In this document: positions 1 through 6,574 of the stretch, in pieces | Numbering within the stretch: the stretch's first letter is position 1 | Layout: every line of letters begins with the position of its first letter | Assembly (NCBI GenBank): GCA_030604795.1 | Contig: JAUVVE010000006.1 | Location: 1-16,119, forward strand | DNA: 16,119 nucleotides | Direction of reading: 5' to 3' | Source: Dehalococcoidia bacterium | Lineage (GTDB): Bacteria; Chloroflexota; Dehalococcoidia; GIF9; UBA5629 | Notes under the pieces: model-generated | The model's input: only the letters and a program-made list of their open reading frames with translations | Databases searched by the model: none | What the model was told of the DNA's origin: nothing | Translations under genes and position numbers: made by a program

Positions 1-177
1 AACATCGCCCACTACGGCTACGTTATGGAAAACGGCCGTGTGGTCCTCGATGGTACGGCCGACTTCCTCAAGAACAACGAGGATGTGAAGGAGTTCTACA
101 TGGGGCTATCAGCGGTGGGCGCAAAGAAGAGCTACCGCTCAGTAAAACACTACAAAAGACGGAAGAGATGGCTCTGA
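1..177 (+). CDS. livF: Branched-chain amino acid-type ABC transporter ATP-binding protein, LivF C-terminus (partial)
   Basis: The reading frame is open from base 1 and ends at TGA 175-177, giving the last 58 residues of a protein whose start lies outside the window. The segment YVMENGRVVLDGTADFL followed by EDVKEFYMGLS matches the C-terminal end of LivF-type ATPases, just after the H-loop region. The Walker A, signature and Walker B motifs are not in the window. The basic tail (KSYRSVKHYKRRKRWL) is, from memory of the family, typical of LivF copies in clusters with acyl-CoA ligase-like genes rather than of plain amino-acid transporters; this is an inference. The ATPase would act at the inner face of the membrane, paired with a LivG-type partner. 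A livG gene lies at 1450-2271 but on the opposite strand. The substrate cannot be determined from this fragment. Confidence 0.85.
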   Translation, partial: NIAHYGYVMENGRVVLDGTADFLKNNEDVKEFYMGLSAVGAKKSYRSVKHYKRRKRWL

Positions 178-210
178 TGAGCTCACAGTGTCAACGTGTT
201 GCTAGGCTGT

Positions 211-1251
211 CTATGTTCGGGCGCTCACCGTGGGCTCACTCAATGCACTATCTCGTACCACAACTGGTCCGCTATCACCTTTGACTACTCTGCCGGACGT
301 GGTAAGCAGGCGGTAGTTTTCCTTCCTGTCCTTCAATTCAGGCCAGCACACCAGCATACAATTGCCGCAGGTAAACCGCAGGAAGTTCACCCACTTATCA
401 GCGTGTTCCAGGTCGGGTGGGGTGAAGCTGTCAGCGTTGAGCAGTCCCCTTAACAGCCGGTTGTCTGGGTCCTTGCCATACTCCAGGACCCTGCGCTCGA
501 ACTCCTCGTCATCACCGGGCCCGGGCAAATCGAGCACCTTATATGACCACGTTGACCACTTGGCTTCTCGGTCCGTCACACCGTTGGTACCGCCACAGGT
601 TACCATACATCGCAGGTTGGGAGCCTTCTTGTTATGTGTGTATGTGTGACCAGCTACGGTGACCGTGGTCTCTGCCTTTGGGGAAACGAAGTGGCTGACA
701 CAAACCGCAGCGCAAAGATGGCAGTCCTCGCATGAGTCACGCTGTTCCAGCGGTTCATCGGGCTCCAGCTCTGCTGAAGTCACCACAGACGATAGTGATA
801 TGGTGCCCCCATATTCGGGAGTGACCACGTTCCCACTCCAGCCAAGCCACCCAATCCCTGAGGCCACAGCGATGTATCTGTGCGATAAAGGCGGCACCAG
901 CGCCAGGAACGGCTGACCGCTTCTGTATTCGAAATTCGGCCAGGACGTTTCTGCTTCGTAGCCTCTCTCTCTCAGCAGCTCTCGAATAGCCATTCCCGCC
1001 TCTATCACTTTCATGTACGATGCTCTGTGGTCATTGGTGTGGGCGGCGTGGTCCACCTTGCCTAGATAGGCTCTTATTGCCGCCTTATCGAGGGCCACGG
1101 CCACCGAGATGGCAGACCTGGCGCTGGGAAGTAGGTAGCCCAGGTCAGCTGATGGGGGAGCGTCAGCCAGACGCTCTCTGGTGGTAAACCCCACCTTGTC
1201 TATGCCCATTCGGCGGGCCGTGGAAACGATTTCTTCTTTCAGCCTTTGCAT
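211..1251 (-). CDS. Double [4Fe-4S] cluster protein of the QueG / reductive dehalogenase superfamily
   Basis: A 346-aa protein starting at ATG 1249-1251, preceded by a strong AAGGAGG Shine-Dalgarno with about 7 nt spacing. Residues 120-165 (IAVASGIGWLGWSGN...) resemble the cobalamin-binding reductase fold of epoxyqueuosine reductase QueG (ERAGLGWIGKN-type segment). The first ferredoxin-like cluster is C174-x2-C177-x2-C180-x3-C184. The second is C295-x2-C298-x3-C302, with an earlier ligand probably C215 or C219. The prolines that usually follow the last cysteine of such clusters are absent (CVS, CWP). No Tat signal or membrane segment is visible, so it is probably cytoplasmic, unlike respiratory RdhA. 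It is unlikely to be a housekeeping QueG, because the linker between clusters (about 110 residues) is long and unusual. It may be a B12-dependent reductase of unknown substrate. It lies between livF (+) and livG (-) and has its own promoter. Confidence 0.75.
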   Translation of the reverse strand: MQRLKEEIVSTARRMGIDKVGFTTRERLADAPPSADLGYLLPSARSAISVAVALDKAAIRAYLGKVDHAAHTNDHRASYMKVIEAGMAIRELLRERGYEAETSWPNFEYRSGQPFLALVPPLSHRYIAVASGIGWLGWSGNVVTPEYGGTISLSSVVTSAELEPDEPLEQRDSCEDCHLCAAVCVSHFVSPKAETTVTVAGHTYTHNKKAPNLRCMVTCGGTNGVTDREAKWSTWSYKVLDLPGPGDDEEFERRVLEYGKDPDNRLLRGLLNADSFTPPDLEHADKWVNFLRFTCGNCMLVCWPELKDRKENYRLLTTSGRVVKGDSGPVVVRDSALSEPTVSART

Positions 1252-1295
1252 TTGACGCCTCCTTGCTCTTCGTTATCAGGTTCGTACGGCAGATA

Positions 1296-1307
1296 CTGCG
1301 TACGCAG
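1296..1307. promoter_or_regulatory. 12-bp perfect palindrome, candidate operator
   Basis: CTGCGTACGCAG is a perfect 12-bp palindrome. It falls about 7-18 nt downstream of the predicted transcription start of the QueG-like gene, a typical repressor operator position. It could also simply be chance or part of a leader structure. No regulator gene is adjacent. Confidence 0.4.
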
Positions 1308-1320
1308 AGATACGGTCTAC

Positions 1321-1349
1321 AGTATGAAGCATACGCTCGCTTCTGTCAA
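1321..1349 (-). promoter_or_regulatory. Promoter of the QueG-like gene
   Basis: Read on the minus strand, a perfect -35 TTGACA (1344-1349) is followed after 17 nt by CATACT (1321-1326; 4 of 6 to TATAAT). The predicted start is near 1314, leaving a leader of roughly 63 nt before ATG 1251. The Fe-S gene can therefore be transcribed independently of the upstream livG. Confidence 0.6.
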
Positions 1350-1449
1350 CCGGCTGCGGGCAGTTCAACTCGGTGGCAACCGGGCATTATTGTCGACCGG
1401 TGCTTGTCAGTCACGTTCTCTCCTCGAAAGTCTATGCAGGCTGGTGCGC

Positions 1450-2271
1450 TCAGATTTCCTTTCCAAGGTAGGCTGATATAACGTCAGGGTCGGCCTTGAT
1501 TTCCGCGGGCGTGCCTTCGGCAATCTTGCGCCCGAAGTCGAGAACCACAATCCTGTCAGCTATATCCATGACCACCCCCATGTCATGCTCTACCAGGACA
1601 ATGCAACTGGTCCCATCCCTCAGAACAGGCGTTTCGGGATATGTCGCTCCCTGCCCCTCAAATATGTCGATGATGAACCTGGCGATGTCCTCTTTCTCCT
1701 CCAGATTCATTCCGGCCATCGGCTCGTCGAGAAGCAAGATTTGCGGCTCCAGTGCCAGCGCTCTTCCCAATTCAACCCTCTTCCGCATTCCGTAAGGGAG
1801 TGAGCCGACTGTCTTCTTCCTGATTGGCTCTATTTCCAGGAAGTCGATGATGTCCTCGACTGCCTTGCGGTGGTCGATTTCTTCTCTGTGAGCCGGGCCG
1901 AAATATAGAGAGCTAGCCAGGGTGTTCTGCTTCATAAGGACGTGTCTGGCAGCCATGAGATTGTCCAGAGCGCTTAGCCCGGTATATAACTCGATGTTCT
2001 GGAAGGTTCTAGCTATGCCGAGTCGCGCTATCTTATCCGGGCGGATTCGAGTGATTCTTTGTCCGTCGTAGTATATTTCGCCACTCTGTGGTTTGTAGAA
2101 GCCATTTATGCAGTTCAGGATACAGGTTTTGCCGGCGCCATTGGGCCCGATGATGGCCAGAATCTCGTTGTCCCTTATGTCCAGGCTGACATCTATAAGG
2201 GCTCTCACCCCGCCAAAGGAGAGGGTGAGGTTTTCGACACGCATCTTTACTTGGTTCTCGGTCTTTGTCAT
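1450..2271 (-). CDS. livG: Branched-chain amino acid-type ABC transporter ATP-binding protein LivG
   Basis: A 273-aa ABC ATPase with Walker A GPNGAGKT (residues 42-49), Q-loop Q91, a degenerate signature LPYGMRKRVELGRAL (158-172) in place of LSGGQ, Walker B ILLLDEP (178-184) and H-loop His229 in VLVEHD. GTPAEIKADPDVISAYLG at the C-terminus is typical of LivG. An insertion at residues 206-222 (GQGATYPETPVLRDGTS) marks the subgroup often found with acyl-CoA ligase-type genes; that association is from memory. It would energise uptake with LivF/LivH/LivM, but no permease or binding protein is in the window. ATG 2271 has no clear Shine-Dalgarno. A promoter lies about 90-115 nt upstream. The gene points leftward whereas livF points rightward, so the usual collinear liv order is broken here. 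Confidence 0.92.
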   Translation of the reverse strand: MTKTENQVKMRVENLTLSFGGVRALIDVSLDIRDNEILAIIGPNGAGKTCILNCINGFYKPQSGEIYYDGQRITRIRPDKIARLGIARTFQNIELYTGLSALDNLMAARHVLMKQNTLASSLYFGPAHREEIDHRKAVEDIIDFLEIEPIRKKTVGSLPYGMRKRVELGRALALEPQILLLDEPMAGMNLEEKEDIARFIIDIFEGQGATYPETPVLRDGTSCIVLVEHDMGVVMDIADRIVVLDFGRKIAEGTPAEIKADPDVISAYLGKEI

Positions 2272-2359
2272 CTGCGGGATGGCGACGAGTGTCGGCTCCC
2301 TTTTCCTATCGGTCTACCAAGCCCATTTAAGTTCCAGGCTTGCCGAACATTTCGGTCAT

Positions 2360-2387
2360 ATTATCATTAGTACAAGGTATTGTTCAA
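2360..2387 (-). promoter_or_regulatory. Promoter of livG
   Basis: On the minus strand, TTGAAC (2382-2387) and GATAAT (2360-2365) are separated by 16 nt. This gives a predicted start near 2353 and an untranslated leader of about 80 nt before livG. Confidence 0.5.
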
Positions 2388-2405
2388 ATGGACTGGGTTA
2401 GGCTT

Positions 2406-2428
2406 GTAGCGCGAGGCAAGAGCCTCGC
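2406..2428 (+). repeat. REP-like hairpin with GTAG head
   Basis: GTAG (2406-2409) and one spacer base precede a perfect 7-bp inverted repeat, GCGAGGC (2411-2417) / GCCTCGC (2422-2428), with loop AAGA. A GTAG tetranucleotide at the foot of a GC-rich hairpin is the hallmark of REP elements mobilised by RAYT transposases. It sits in the spacer between the divergent livG and 2578 genes, upstream of the latter's promoter. With one clean copy in the window, genome-wide repetition cannot be shown. It lacks a U-tract and lies between divergent genes, so it is not a terminator. Confidence 0.5.
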
Positions 2429-2466
2429 ACGATTTCCGGCGGTGGACAGTAGGGGGTCGACCTGCG

Positions 2467-2495
2467 TTGATTTTGCTCCCGATTTACCCTACAAT
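2467..2495 (+). promoter_or_regulatory. Promoter of the 2578-3405 gene
   Basis: TTGATT (2467-2472), a 17-nt spacer and TACAAT (2490-2495) predict a start near 2502. The leader would be about 75 nt, ending with an AAAGGGG-type ribosome binding site before ATG 2578. Confidence 0.5.
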
Positions 2496-2577
2496 AGCTT
2501 CTCAACTGAGCGCTCCTAATCTGCAGGCTACCGGTCGTGGGCCAGAATCCTAGCGTTGGCAAAGGGGCCAAGTTCAG

Positions 2578-3405
2578 ATGAGTAAGTTTGTTGACAAGTT
2601 GCAGCGTGTCTACCACGGTTCAGCATCGCCCATCGGCTTCCGTAAGTCTGCTGCCGATGCAGGAAGTCGCGCACTGCTACTGGTCGCTAACTTGACCGGG
2701 GCAAGTGTCAAGGAGGCCAAAGCTCTAGTGGCTGCTGGTATAGATGCCGGCATCGCGAGCAGTAAAACGGCAGATGCCATTGCCTTTGGAAGGTTGGCTA
2801 CGGCCGTAGGTGATATCCCTCTGGGGTTATCCCTGGAAACTGCCAACCGGCAGGAGATTGAGAGGTTTGTTGGTTCAGGTTGTGATTTTGTGGTTTTCGG
2901 TTTGAAGACACCGTTGGAGGTGGTGAGGAAGGAAGAGATAGGCAAGATCCTTAGGGTAGAACCTTCGCTGGACCAGGGCTTGGTGCGGGCTATCGATAAG
3001 CTACCGTTTCCGGTTGATGGTGTGCTTGTTGCGGGAGAAGAATCCTCGGTTACCGTCGAGCGTTTGCTCATTTGCCAACGTTTCGCTGAGTTGGTAGACA
3101 GGCCGTTGCTGGTTACTCTGGATTCGTCGGCAAGCGGCGGGGAGCTCAGCAGCTTGTGTGAAGCCGGCGTTAACGGGTTGCTGCTGCCTGAGGGATTCCC
3201 GGCGGAGGCGCTTGTCGAACTGAGAAAGACGGTCGCTGATTTACCCCGCGTTCCTAAACGGAAAGCGAAACGTGCTGCGTTGTTGCCTCAGCTTGGCGGC
3301 GAGCCGGAGACCGAGGTGGAGGAGGAAGACATCTGGCCAGCTGGCAGGTCTTTTGGTCGGGCGACACCAGCTACAGGGCATGAACAACGCGTAACCTGTT
3401 GTTAA
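2578..3405 (+). CDS. Uncharacterised TIM-barrel-like protein
   Basis: A 275-aa protein that I do not recognise as any named enzyme. The start ATG 2578 follows an AAAGGGG ribosome binding site. Alternating hydrophobic strands and helices (ALLLVANLTG, VAAGIDAGIAS, DIPLGLSLE, GCDFVVFGLKT, VDGVLVAGE, RPLLVTLDS, AGVNGLLLPEGF) are characteristic of a (beta/alpha)8 barrel such as those of the TrpA/TrpF or flavin-oxidoreductase type. No phosphate-binding GGS/GSG motif or obvious catalytic residue set is visible. No signal peptide or membrane segment is seen. After about residue 225 the fold-like pattern ends: a basic stretch (KRKAKR) and an acidic one (ETEVEEED) are followed by a tail ending VTCC, probably disordered. 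It may be co-transcribed with the LysE-type gene 75 nt downstream. Confidence 0.6.
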   Translation: MSKFVDKLQRVYHGSASPIGFRKSAADAGSRALLLVANLTGASVKEAKALVAAGIDAGIASSKTADAIAFGRLATAVGDIPLGLSLETANRQEIERFVGSGCDFVVFGLKTPLEVVRKEEIGKILRVEPSLDQGLVRAIDKLPFPVDGVLVAGEESSVTVERLLICQRFAELVDRPLLVTLDSSASGGELSSLCEAGVNGLLLPEGFPAEALVELRKTVADLPRVPKRKAKRAALLPQLGGEPETEVEEEDIWPAGRSFGRATPATGHEQRVTCC

Positions 3406-3480
3406 TTGGACGCGGCGGCGAACAAGCGCCCGCTGAATGGAACTCTCCGTTGCTCTCAGTCTTGACTTGTCCTGACGATT

Positions 3481-4095
3481 ATGACAGCGAACCTCGGCTT
3501 TTTCTTACTATCGGCTGCTGGCATATCGCTTTCCGGAGTGATGATGCCGGGTCCACTCACCGCGGCTACCATAACTAAAGGCTATCGAGACAAATACGCC
3601 GGTGTCTTGATAGCTCTGGGGCATGCCGTAATCGAATTCCCTCTGATGGCGCTTATTTACTTGGGTTTTGCTCATTTCTTTGCTTCTCCGGACGCGAAGA
3701 AGGTCATTGGTCTGGCTGGTGGCCTAATGCTGATTTTCATGGGCGCGCTGATGTTGCGAACTATTAGAAGGGCCGTAGGAGAGGCTGCCGACTTACCTTA
3801 CAATTCCTTCATCACTGGGATTGTAATGACTGGAACAAACCCTTACTTCTTTATATGGTGGGCGACAATTGGCATAGCCTTGATAGCCGCCGCTGGTGCT
3901 TTCGGCATTTGGGGTCTGCTCCTGTTCGCGGTGGTACACTGGTCCTGCGACCTGATTTGGGAACAGTTTGTTTCAATGAGCGTGTTTAGAACGAGGCATC
4001 TGTGGACGCAAAAGGTTCAGAGGATTGTTCTTGGTATTTGTGCTCTGGTGTTAGTTGGCTTTGGCCTCTGGTTTTGTCTCTCCGTTTTCCTCTAG
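3481..4095 (+). CDS. LysE/RhtB family amino acid exporter
   Basis: A 204-aa membrane protein with about six hydrophobic segments (approximately residues 5-25, 40-66, 75-93, 110-135, 138-158 and 182-203). The family signature GxxxPGP is present as SGVMMPGPLTAATITKG (18-34), and the mid-protein TGTNPYFFIWW (117-127) matches the conserved N-P-x-x-x-x-W region. LysE-family proteins export basic amino acids, homoserine, threonine or other small metabolites using the proton motive force; the substrate cannot be predicted. ATG 3481 lacks a good ribosome binding site. An internal ATG after GGAGTG would remove the first membrane helix and the PGP context, so the first start is preferred. Its stop lies 12 bp from the convergent guaB3 stop with no hairpin terminator. 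Confidence 0.88.
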   Translation: MTANLGFFLLSAAGISLSGVMMPGPLTAATITKGYRDKYAGVLIALGHAVIEFPLMALIYLGFAHFFASPDAKKVIGLAGGLMLIFMGALMLRTIRRAVGEAADLPYNSFITGIVMTGTNPYFFIWWATIGIALIAAAGAFGIWGLLLFAVVHWSCDLIWEQFVSMSVFRTRHLWTQKVQRIVLGICALVLVGFGLWFCLSVFL

Positions 4096-4107
4096 GTGCT
4101 TGTCAGT

Positions 4108-5253
4108 TCAGGACGCTGCTTGCACTGCCTGGAAGTATTTGCCTTCGGTTTTTATGGCGGGAGCGATTACCATCTTGACCTTGTGCATGTCCTTGATGGT
4201 AAGGGCGCCGCAAACGCCCATGGCAGTGCGCAATGCACCGACGAAGTTCTCAGTACCGTCAGTCACTGATGTGGGGCCGAACAGCAACTGTTCAAGCGAA
4301 GCACGGGCCCCAACCTTCACCCGTGTTCCTCTGGGCAAGGCCGGGTGGGGGTGGGACATGCCCCAGTTGTAGCCTTTCCCGGGGGCTTCCCTGGCCTGCG
4401 CCAGGATTGACCCCAGCATCACGGCATCGGCACCTGAGGCGAACGCTTTACATAAGTCGCTACCGACTCGGACGCCACCATCGGTGATTACTGCCACGTA
4501 CTTGCCGGTTTCCTTTAGATGGGTTTCACGCGCAGCGGCACAATCCATGGTGGCCGTCACTTGAGGCACGCCGACGCCAATGACCTCCCTGGTGGTGCAG
4601 GCCGCTCCGGGGCCAATGCCAACCAGAACGCCATCGATGCCAGCTCTCATCAGTTCCAGGGCAGCGCTGTAGGTGACGCAGTTGCCGACTATGATCGGCA
4701 TGGACACCATTTGGCACAGTTCGGAGAAGATGAGGCCCCGGTAACTCTTGGAAATGTGGCGAGCAGTGGTGACCGTCGACTGTACAACCAGGATATCCGC
4801 TCCAGCTTCGCTGGCAACCGGGGCCAATCGCTTGGTGGTAGCCGGAATCAGCGATACCGCGCAAGTAGCTCCGGCCCGTTTTATCCCTTCAATACGCTCA
4901 CCGATGAGGTTCTCTTTGATGGGCTGAGAGTAAATCTGCTGGAGCAGCGAAGTGACCTCACTATCAGGAGCTTGTGCGATCTCAGCTAGAACCTCTTCAG
5001 GCTTATCATATCTCGTTTGGACCCCGTCCAGATTAAGGACGGCGAATCCGCCCAGCTTGCTTGTCAGAACGGCAAAGTCTGGGTCGACTATGGCGTCCAT
5101 AGCCGCGGCCACAATAGGAACAGAGAAAGTGAAGCTTCCGATGGTGAAATCCGTGTTCGCCTGGTCAGGATTGACGCTTATGTCTCCAGGGACAAGGGCG
5201 ACTTCGTCAAAGCCGTAAGCGCGCTCCATTTCTTTGAATCTCGGAATAGCCAT
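4108..5253 (-). CDS. guaB3: GuaB3 family IMP dehydrogenase-related protein
   Basis: A 381-aa (beta/alpha)8 enzyme of the IMPDH/GMPR superfamily. The catalytic-cysteine loop is GIGPGAACTTR (residues 212-222, Cys219), followed by GVGVPQVTA. The IMP-phosphate-binding segment appears as ITDGGVRVGSDLCKAFASGADAVMLGS (256-282), with Asp258. The protein lacks the CBS/Bateman pair of canonical GuaB and is shorter (about 380 versus 490 residues), as expected for GuaB3, which occurs in Actinobacteria, Cyanobacteria and Chloroflexota. GuaB3 has been reported to have IMP dehydrogenase activity in cyanobacteria; whether it does so here is inferred. ATG 5253 is preceded by AAGGGA at about 7 nt, and a good promoter lies just upstream. 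It appears to be monocistronic and is convergent with the LysE-type gene. Confidence 0.93.
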   Translation of the reverse strand: MAIPRFKEMERAYGFDEVALVPGDISVNPDQANTDFTIGSFTFSVPIVAAAMDAIVDPDFAVLTSKLGGFAVLNLDGVQTRYDKPEEVLAEIAQAPDSEVTSLLQQIYSQPIKENLIGERIEGIKRAGATCAVSLIPATTKRLAPVASEAGADILVVQSTVTTARHISKSYRGLIFSELCQMVSMPIIVGNCVTYSAALELMRAGIDGVLVGIGPGAACTTREVIGVGVPQVTATMDCAAARETHLKETGKYVAVITDGGVRVGSDLCKAFASGADAVMLGSILAQAREAPGKGYNWGMSHPHPALPRGTRVKVGARASLEQLLFGPTSVTDGTENFVGALRTAMGVCGALTIKDMHKVKMVIAPAIKTEGKYFQAVQAAS

Positions 5254-5277
5254 GTTTGTCCCTTGTGGTTGATGGAG

Positions 5278-5307
5278 ACTATACCAAAGGTGGGGAGTTC
5301 AGGTCAA
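5278..5307 (-). promoter_or_regulatory. Promoter of guaB3
   Basis: Minus-strand TTGACC (5302-5307) and TATAGT (5278-5283), 18-nt spacer, each 5 of 6 to consensus. The predicted start near 5271 gives an 18-nt leader containing the AAGGGA ribosome binding site. Confidence 0.65.
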
Positions 5308-5700
5308 GGAAAGCCCTGAGGTCCCCTGACCATGTTCTATGATTTCGTCACCATGCAAATGCTGAGGAAAGATGTCACCTTGTGAAGGAGGTGGAGAGAC
5401 TGAACGGGAGACGGCTTTCTCCTTAGACCGCGGTGCCGGCGGATGACTTCGGCATCGTCCTAAGCTCCTCTGTGCCTCCTTCTCGCCCTGCTGAGATTGT
5501 CGCGCTTTCCCCTGGCTGCAACTCGGGGCTTCGGCTCACCGCAATGACAGAGAGAAATGTAGGGACAGGCTCTTCAGGCCGGTCCGATACAGGTCCACTA
5601 CATTCTAGGGACTTCACGGCCAGTAAACTCCCAGGTGGGCCTTATGAATCTGAGCTGTGGCGTTACTCTGCGTCAATGCAGCGCCAGGCTGACCTAGAAT
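5308..5700. other. Noncoding spacer between guaB3 and rsmI promoters
   Basis: About 390 bp with no convincing gene. Open frames here on both strands lack supported starts and family resemblance. The stretch contains an isolated AAGGAGGTG (5385-5393), a perfect anti-SD complement followed only by CTG and eight codons, and then a compound palindromic repeat (5491-5606). It may be a decayed gene or repeat-insertion region. Confidence 0.5.
5491..5606. repeat. Compound palindromic repeat (REP/MITE-like)
   Basis: Two adjacent inverted-repeat structures are visible. The left one has weak arms ATTG (5496-5499)/CAAT (5542-5545) and CCCC (5509-5512)/GGGG (5525-5528). The right one starts with GTAG (5559-5562), then a stem of GGAC-A-GGC (5563-5570) pairing with GCC-G-GTCC (5578-5585) around a 7-nt loop. 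The whole right unit is enclosed by longer imperfect arms at 5553-5566 and 5593-5606 (AGAAATGTAGGGAC versus GTCCACTACATTCT), so two foldings compete for 5563-5566. It resembles GTAG-headed interspersed repeats. Copy number elsewhere cannot be judged. Confidence 0.45.
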
Positions 5701-5711
5701 CAGTAGCAATG

Positions 5712-5740
5712 TGGACGACCTTTTAGCTATAGGCTATAAT
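5712..5740 (+). promoter_or_regulatory. Promoter of rsmI
   Basis: TGGACG (5712-5717), a 17-nt spacer and a perfect TATAAT (5735-5740). The expected start at about 5747-5748 is only 3-4 nt before GTG 5751, so rsmI is predicted to have an almost leaderless mRNA. Confidence 0.7.
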
Positions 5741-5750
5741 TACAAGAATT

Positions 5751-6572
5751 GTGCCTGCTCTCTACGTCGTGGCTACGCCGATCGGCAACTTGGAAGATAT
5801 CTCTCTGCGAGCCTTGCGTTTGTTGAGCCAGGTGGAGTTGATTGCTGCTGAAGATACGCGCACCACGCGCCAACTGCTTAGCGCTCACAACATAAAAACG
5901 CCCCTGACCAGTTATCACGAGCATAATAAACGGGCCAAACTCAGTTACCTTTTGGACTGCCTCAGAGAGAAGAATGTGGCCCTGGTGTCAGAGGCGGGCA
6001 TGCCGGGATTGAGTGACCCTGGTTATGAGCTTATCTCAGCGGCGGTTGAGCAGGGTGTTTCTGTTGTGCCTGTTCCTGGCGCCTCGGCGGCCATTACGGC
6101 TCTGGTGGTTTCTGGGTTACCACCCAGTCAATTCCTCTACCTTGGCTTTCTGCCCCGTCGTCGGGGGCGTAGGCAACGTCTTCTCAGGTCTGTGGCCGAC
6201 GAGCCGTGGACTGTGGTTGCCTTCGAAGCTCCGCATCGGCTTTTGGAAACACTGGGAGATGCCCTGGAGGTCTTCGGGGACAGGAAACTGGCAGTCTGCC
6301 GTGAGCTCACCAAAGTTCATGAGGAAGTCTTTAGAGGCAGGTTGAGCCAGGCAATGGAGCATTTCGCCCAGCCGAGAGGTGAATTCACTTTGGTCATTGA
6401 AGGCAAAAGGGAAGAGAAGCCTCAGGTTGATGAACAAGTTGAAATGGAACTGGCGAAGCTCTATCGTGAAGGGGTTGGTGCCAGGGAAGCCGCAGCGCGG
6501 CTGTCCGAAACTAGCGGCGTGTCAAAAAAAGAGCTTTATCAGGCTTGGCTAAGGCTGACTAAAGGAGGCTAG
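5751..6572 (+). CDS. rsmI: 16S rRNA (cytidine(1402)-2'-O)-methyltransferase RsmI
   Basis: A 273-aa tetrapyrrole-methylase-fold enzyme that uses SAM to 2'-O-methylate C1402 in the decoding centre of 16S rRNA. Family motifs in order: YVVATPIGNLEDIS (residues 5-18), AEDTR (33-37), VSEAGMPGLSDPG (79-91), VPVPGASA (106-113), FLPRRRG (133-139), FEAPHRL (158-164) and CRELTKVHEE (183-192). The length is normal for the family. The start is GTG 5751, the first standard start codon after the in-frame TAG at 5730. No Shine-Dalgarno is present, consistent with the near-leaderless transcript predicted from the TATAAT 10 nt upstream. Its 3' end carries the AAAGGAGG that serves the next gene, so the two are translationally linked. 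Confidence 0.96.
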   Translation: MPALYVVATPIGNLEDISLRALRLLSQVELIAAEDTRTTRQLLSAHNIKTPLTSYHEHNKRAKLSYLLDCLREKNVALVSEAGMPGLSDPGYELISAAVEQGVSVVPVPGASAAITALVVSGLPPSQFLYLGFLPRRRGRRQRLLRSVADEPWTVVAFEAPHRLLETLGDALEVFGDRKLAVCRELTKVHEEVFRGRLSQAMEHFAQPRGEFTLVIEGKREEKPQVDEQVEMELAKLYREGVGAREAAARLSETSGVSKKELYQAWLRLTKGG

Positions 6573-6574
6573 GA

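Noticed and set aside
224..239. Loss of the catalytic Lys in the GKxTLP-like motif of the prenyl synthase (protein residues 224-239) as a sign of inactivity
   Set aside because: Both aspartate-rich motifs are intact and functional family members with a non-Lys residue at this position are known (for example GNVTLP in HepT-type proteins).
2398..2616. Minus-strand 72-aa ORF across the livG/2578 spacer
   Set aside because: It covers the REP-like hairpin and promoter of the next gene, overlaps its start, and has no recognisable protein features.
3383..3403. AACAAC/GTTGTT inverted repeat at the end of the 2578 gene as a terminator
   Set aside because: It has only 6 bp, is AT-rich, overlaps the coding end and lacks a T-run.
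5423..5726. Open frames on both strands in the guaB3-rsmI spacer (97 aa plus, 64 aa minus)
   Set aside because: They overlap each other and the palindromic repeat, show no family resemblance and have no supported ribosome binding site.
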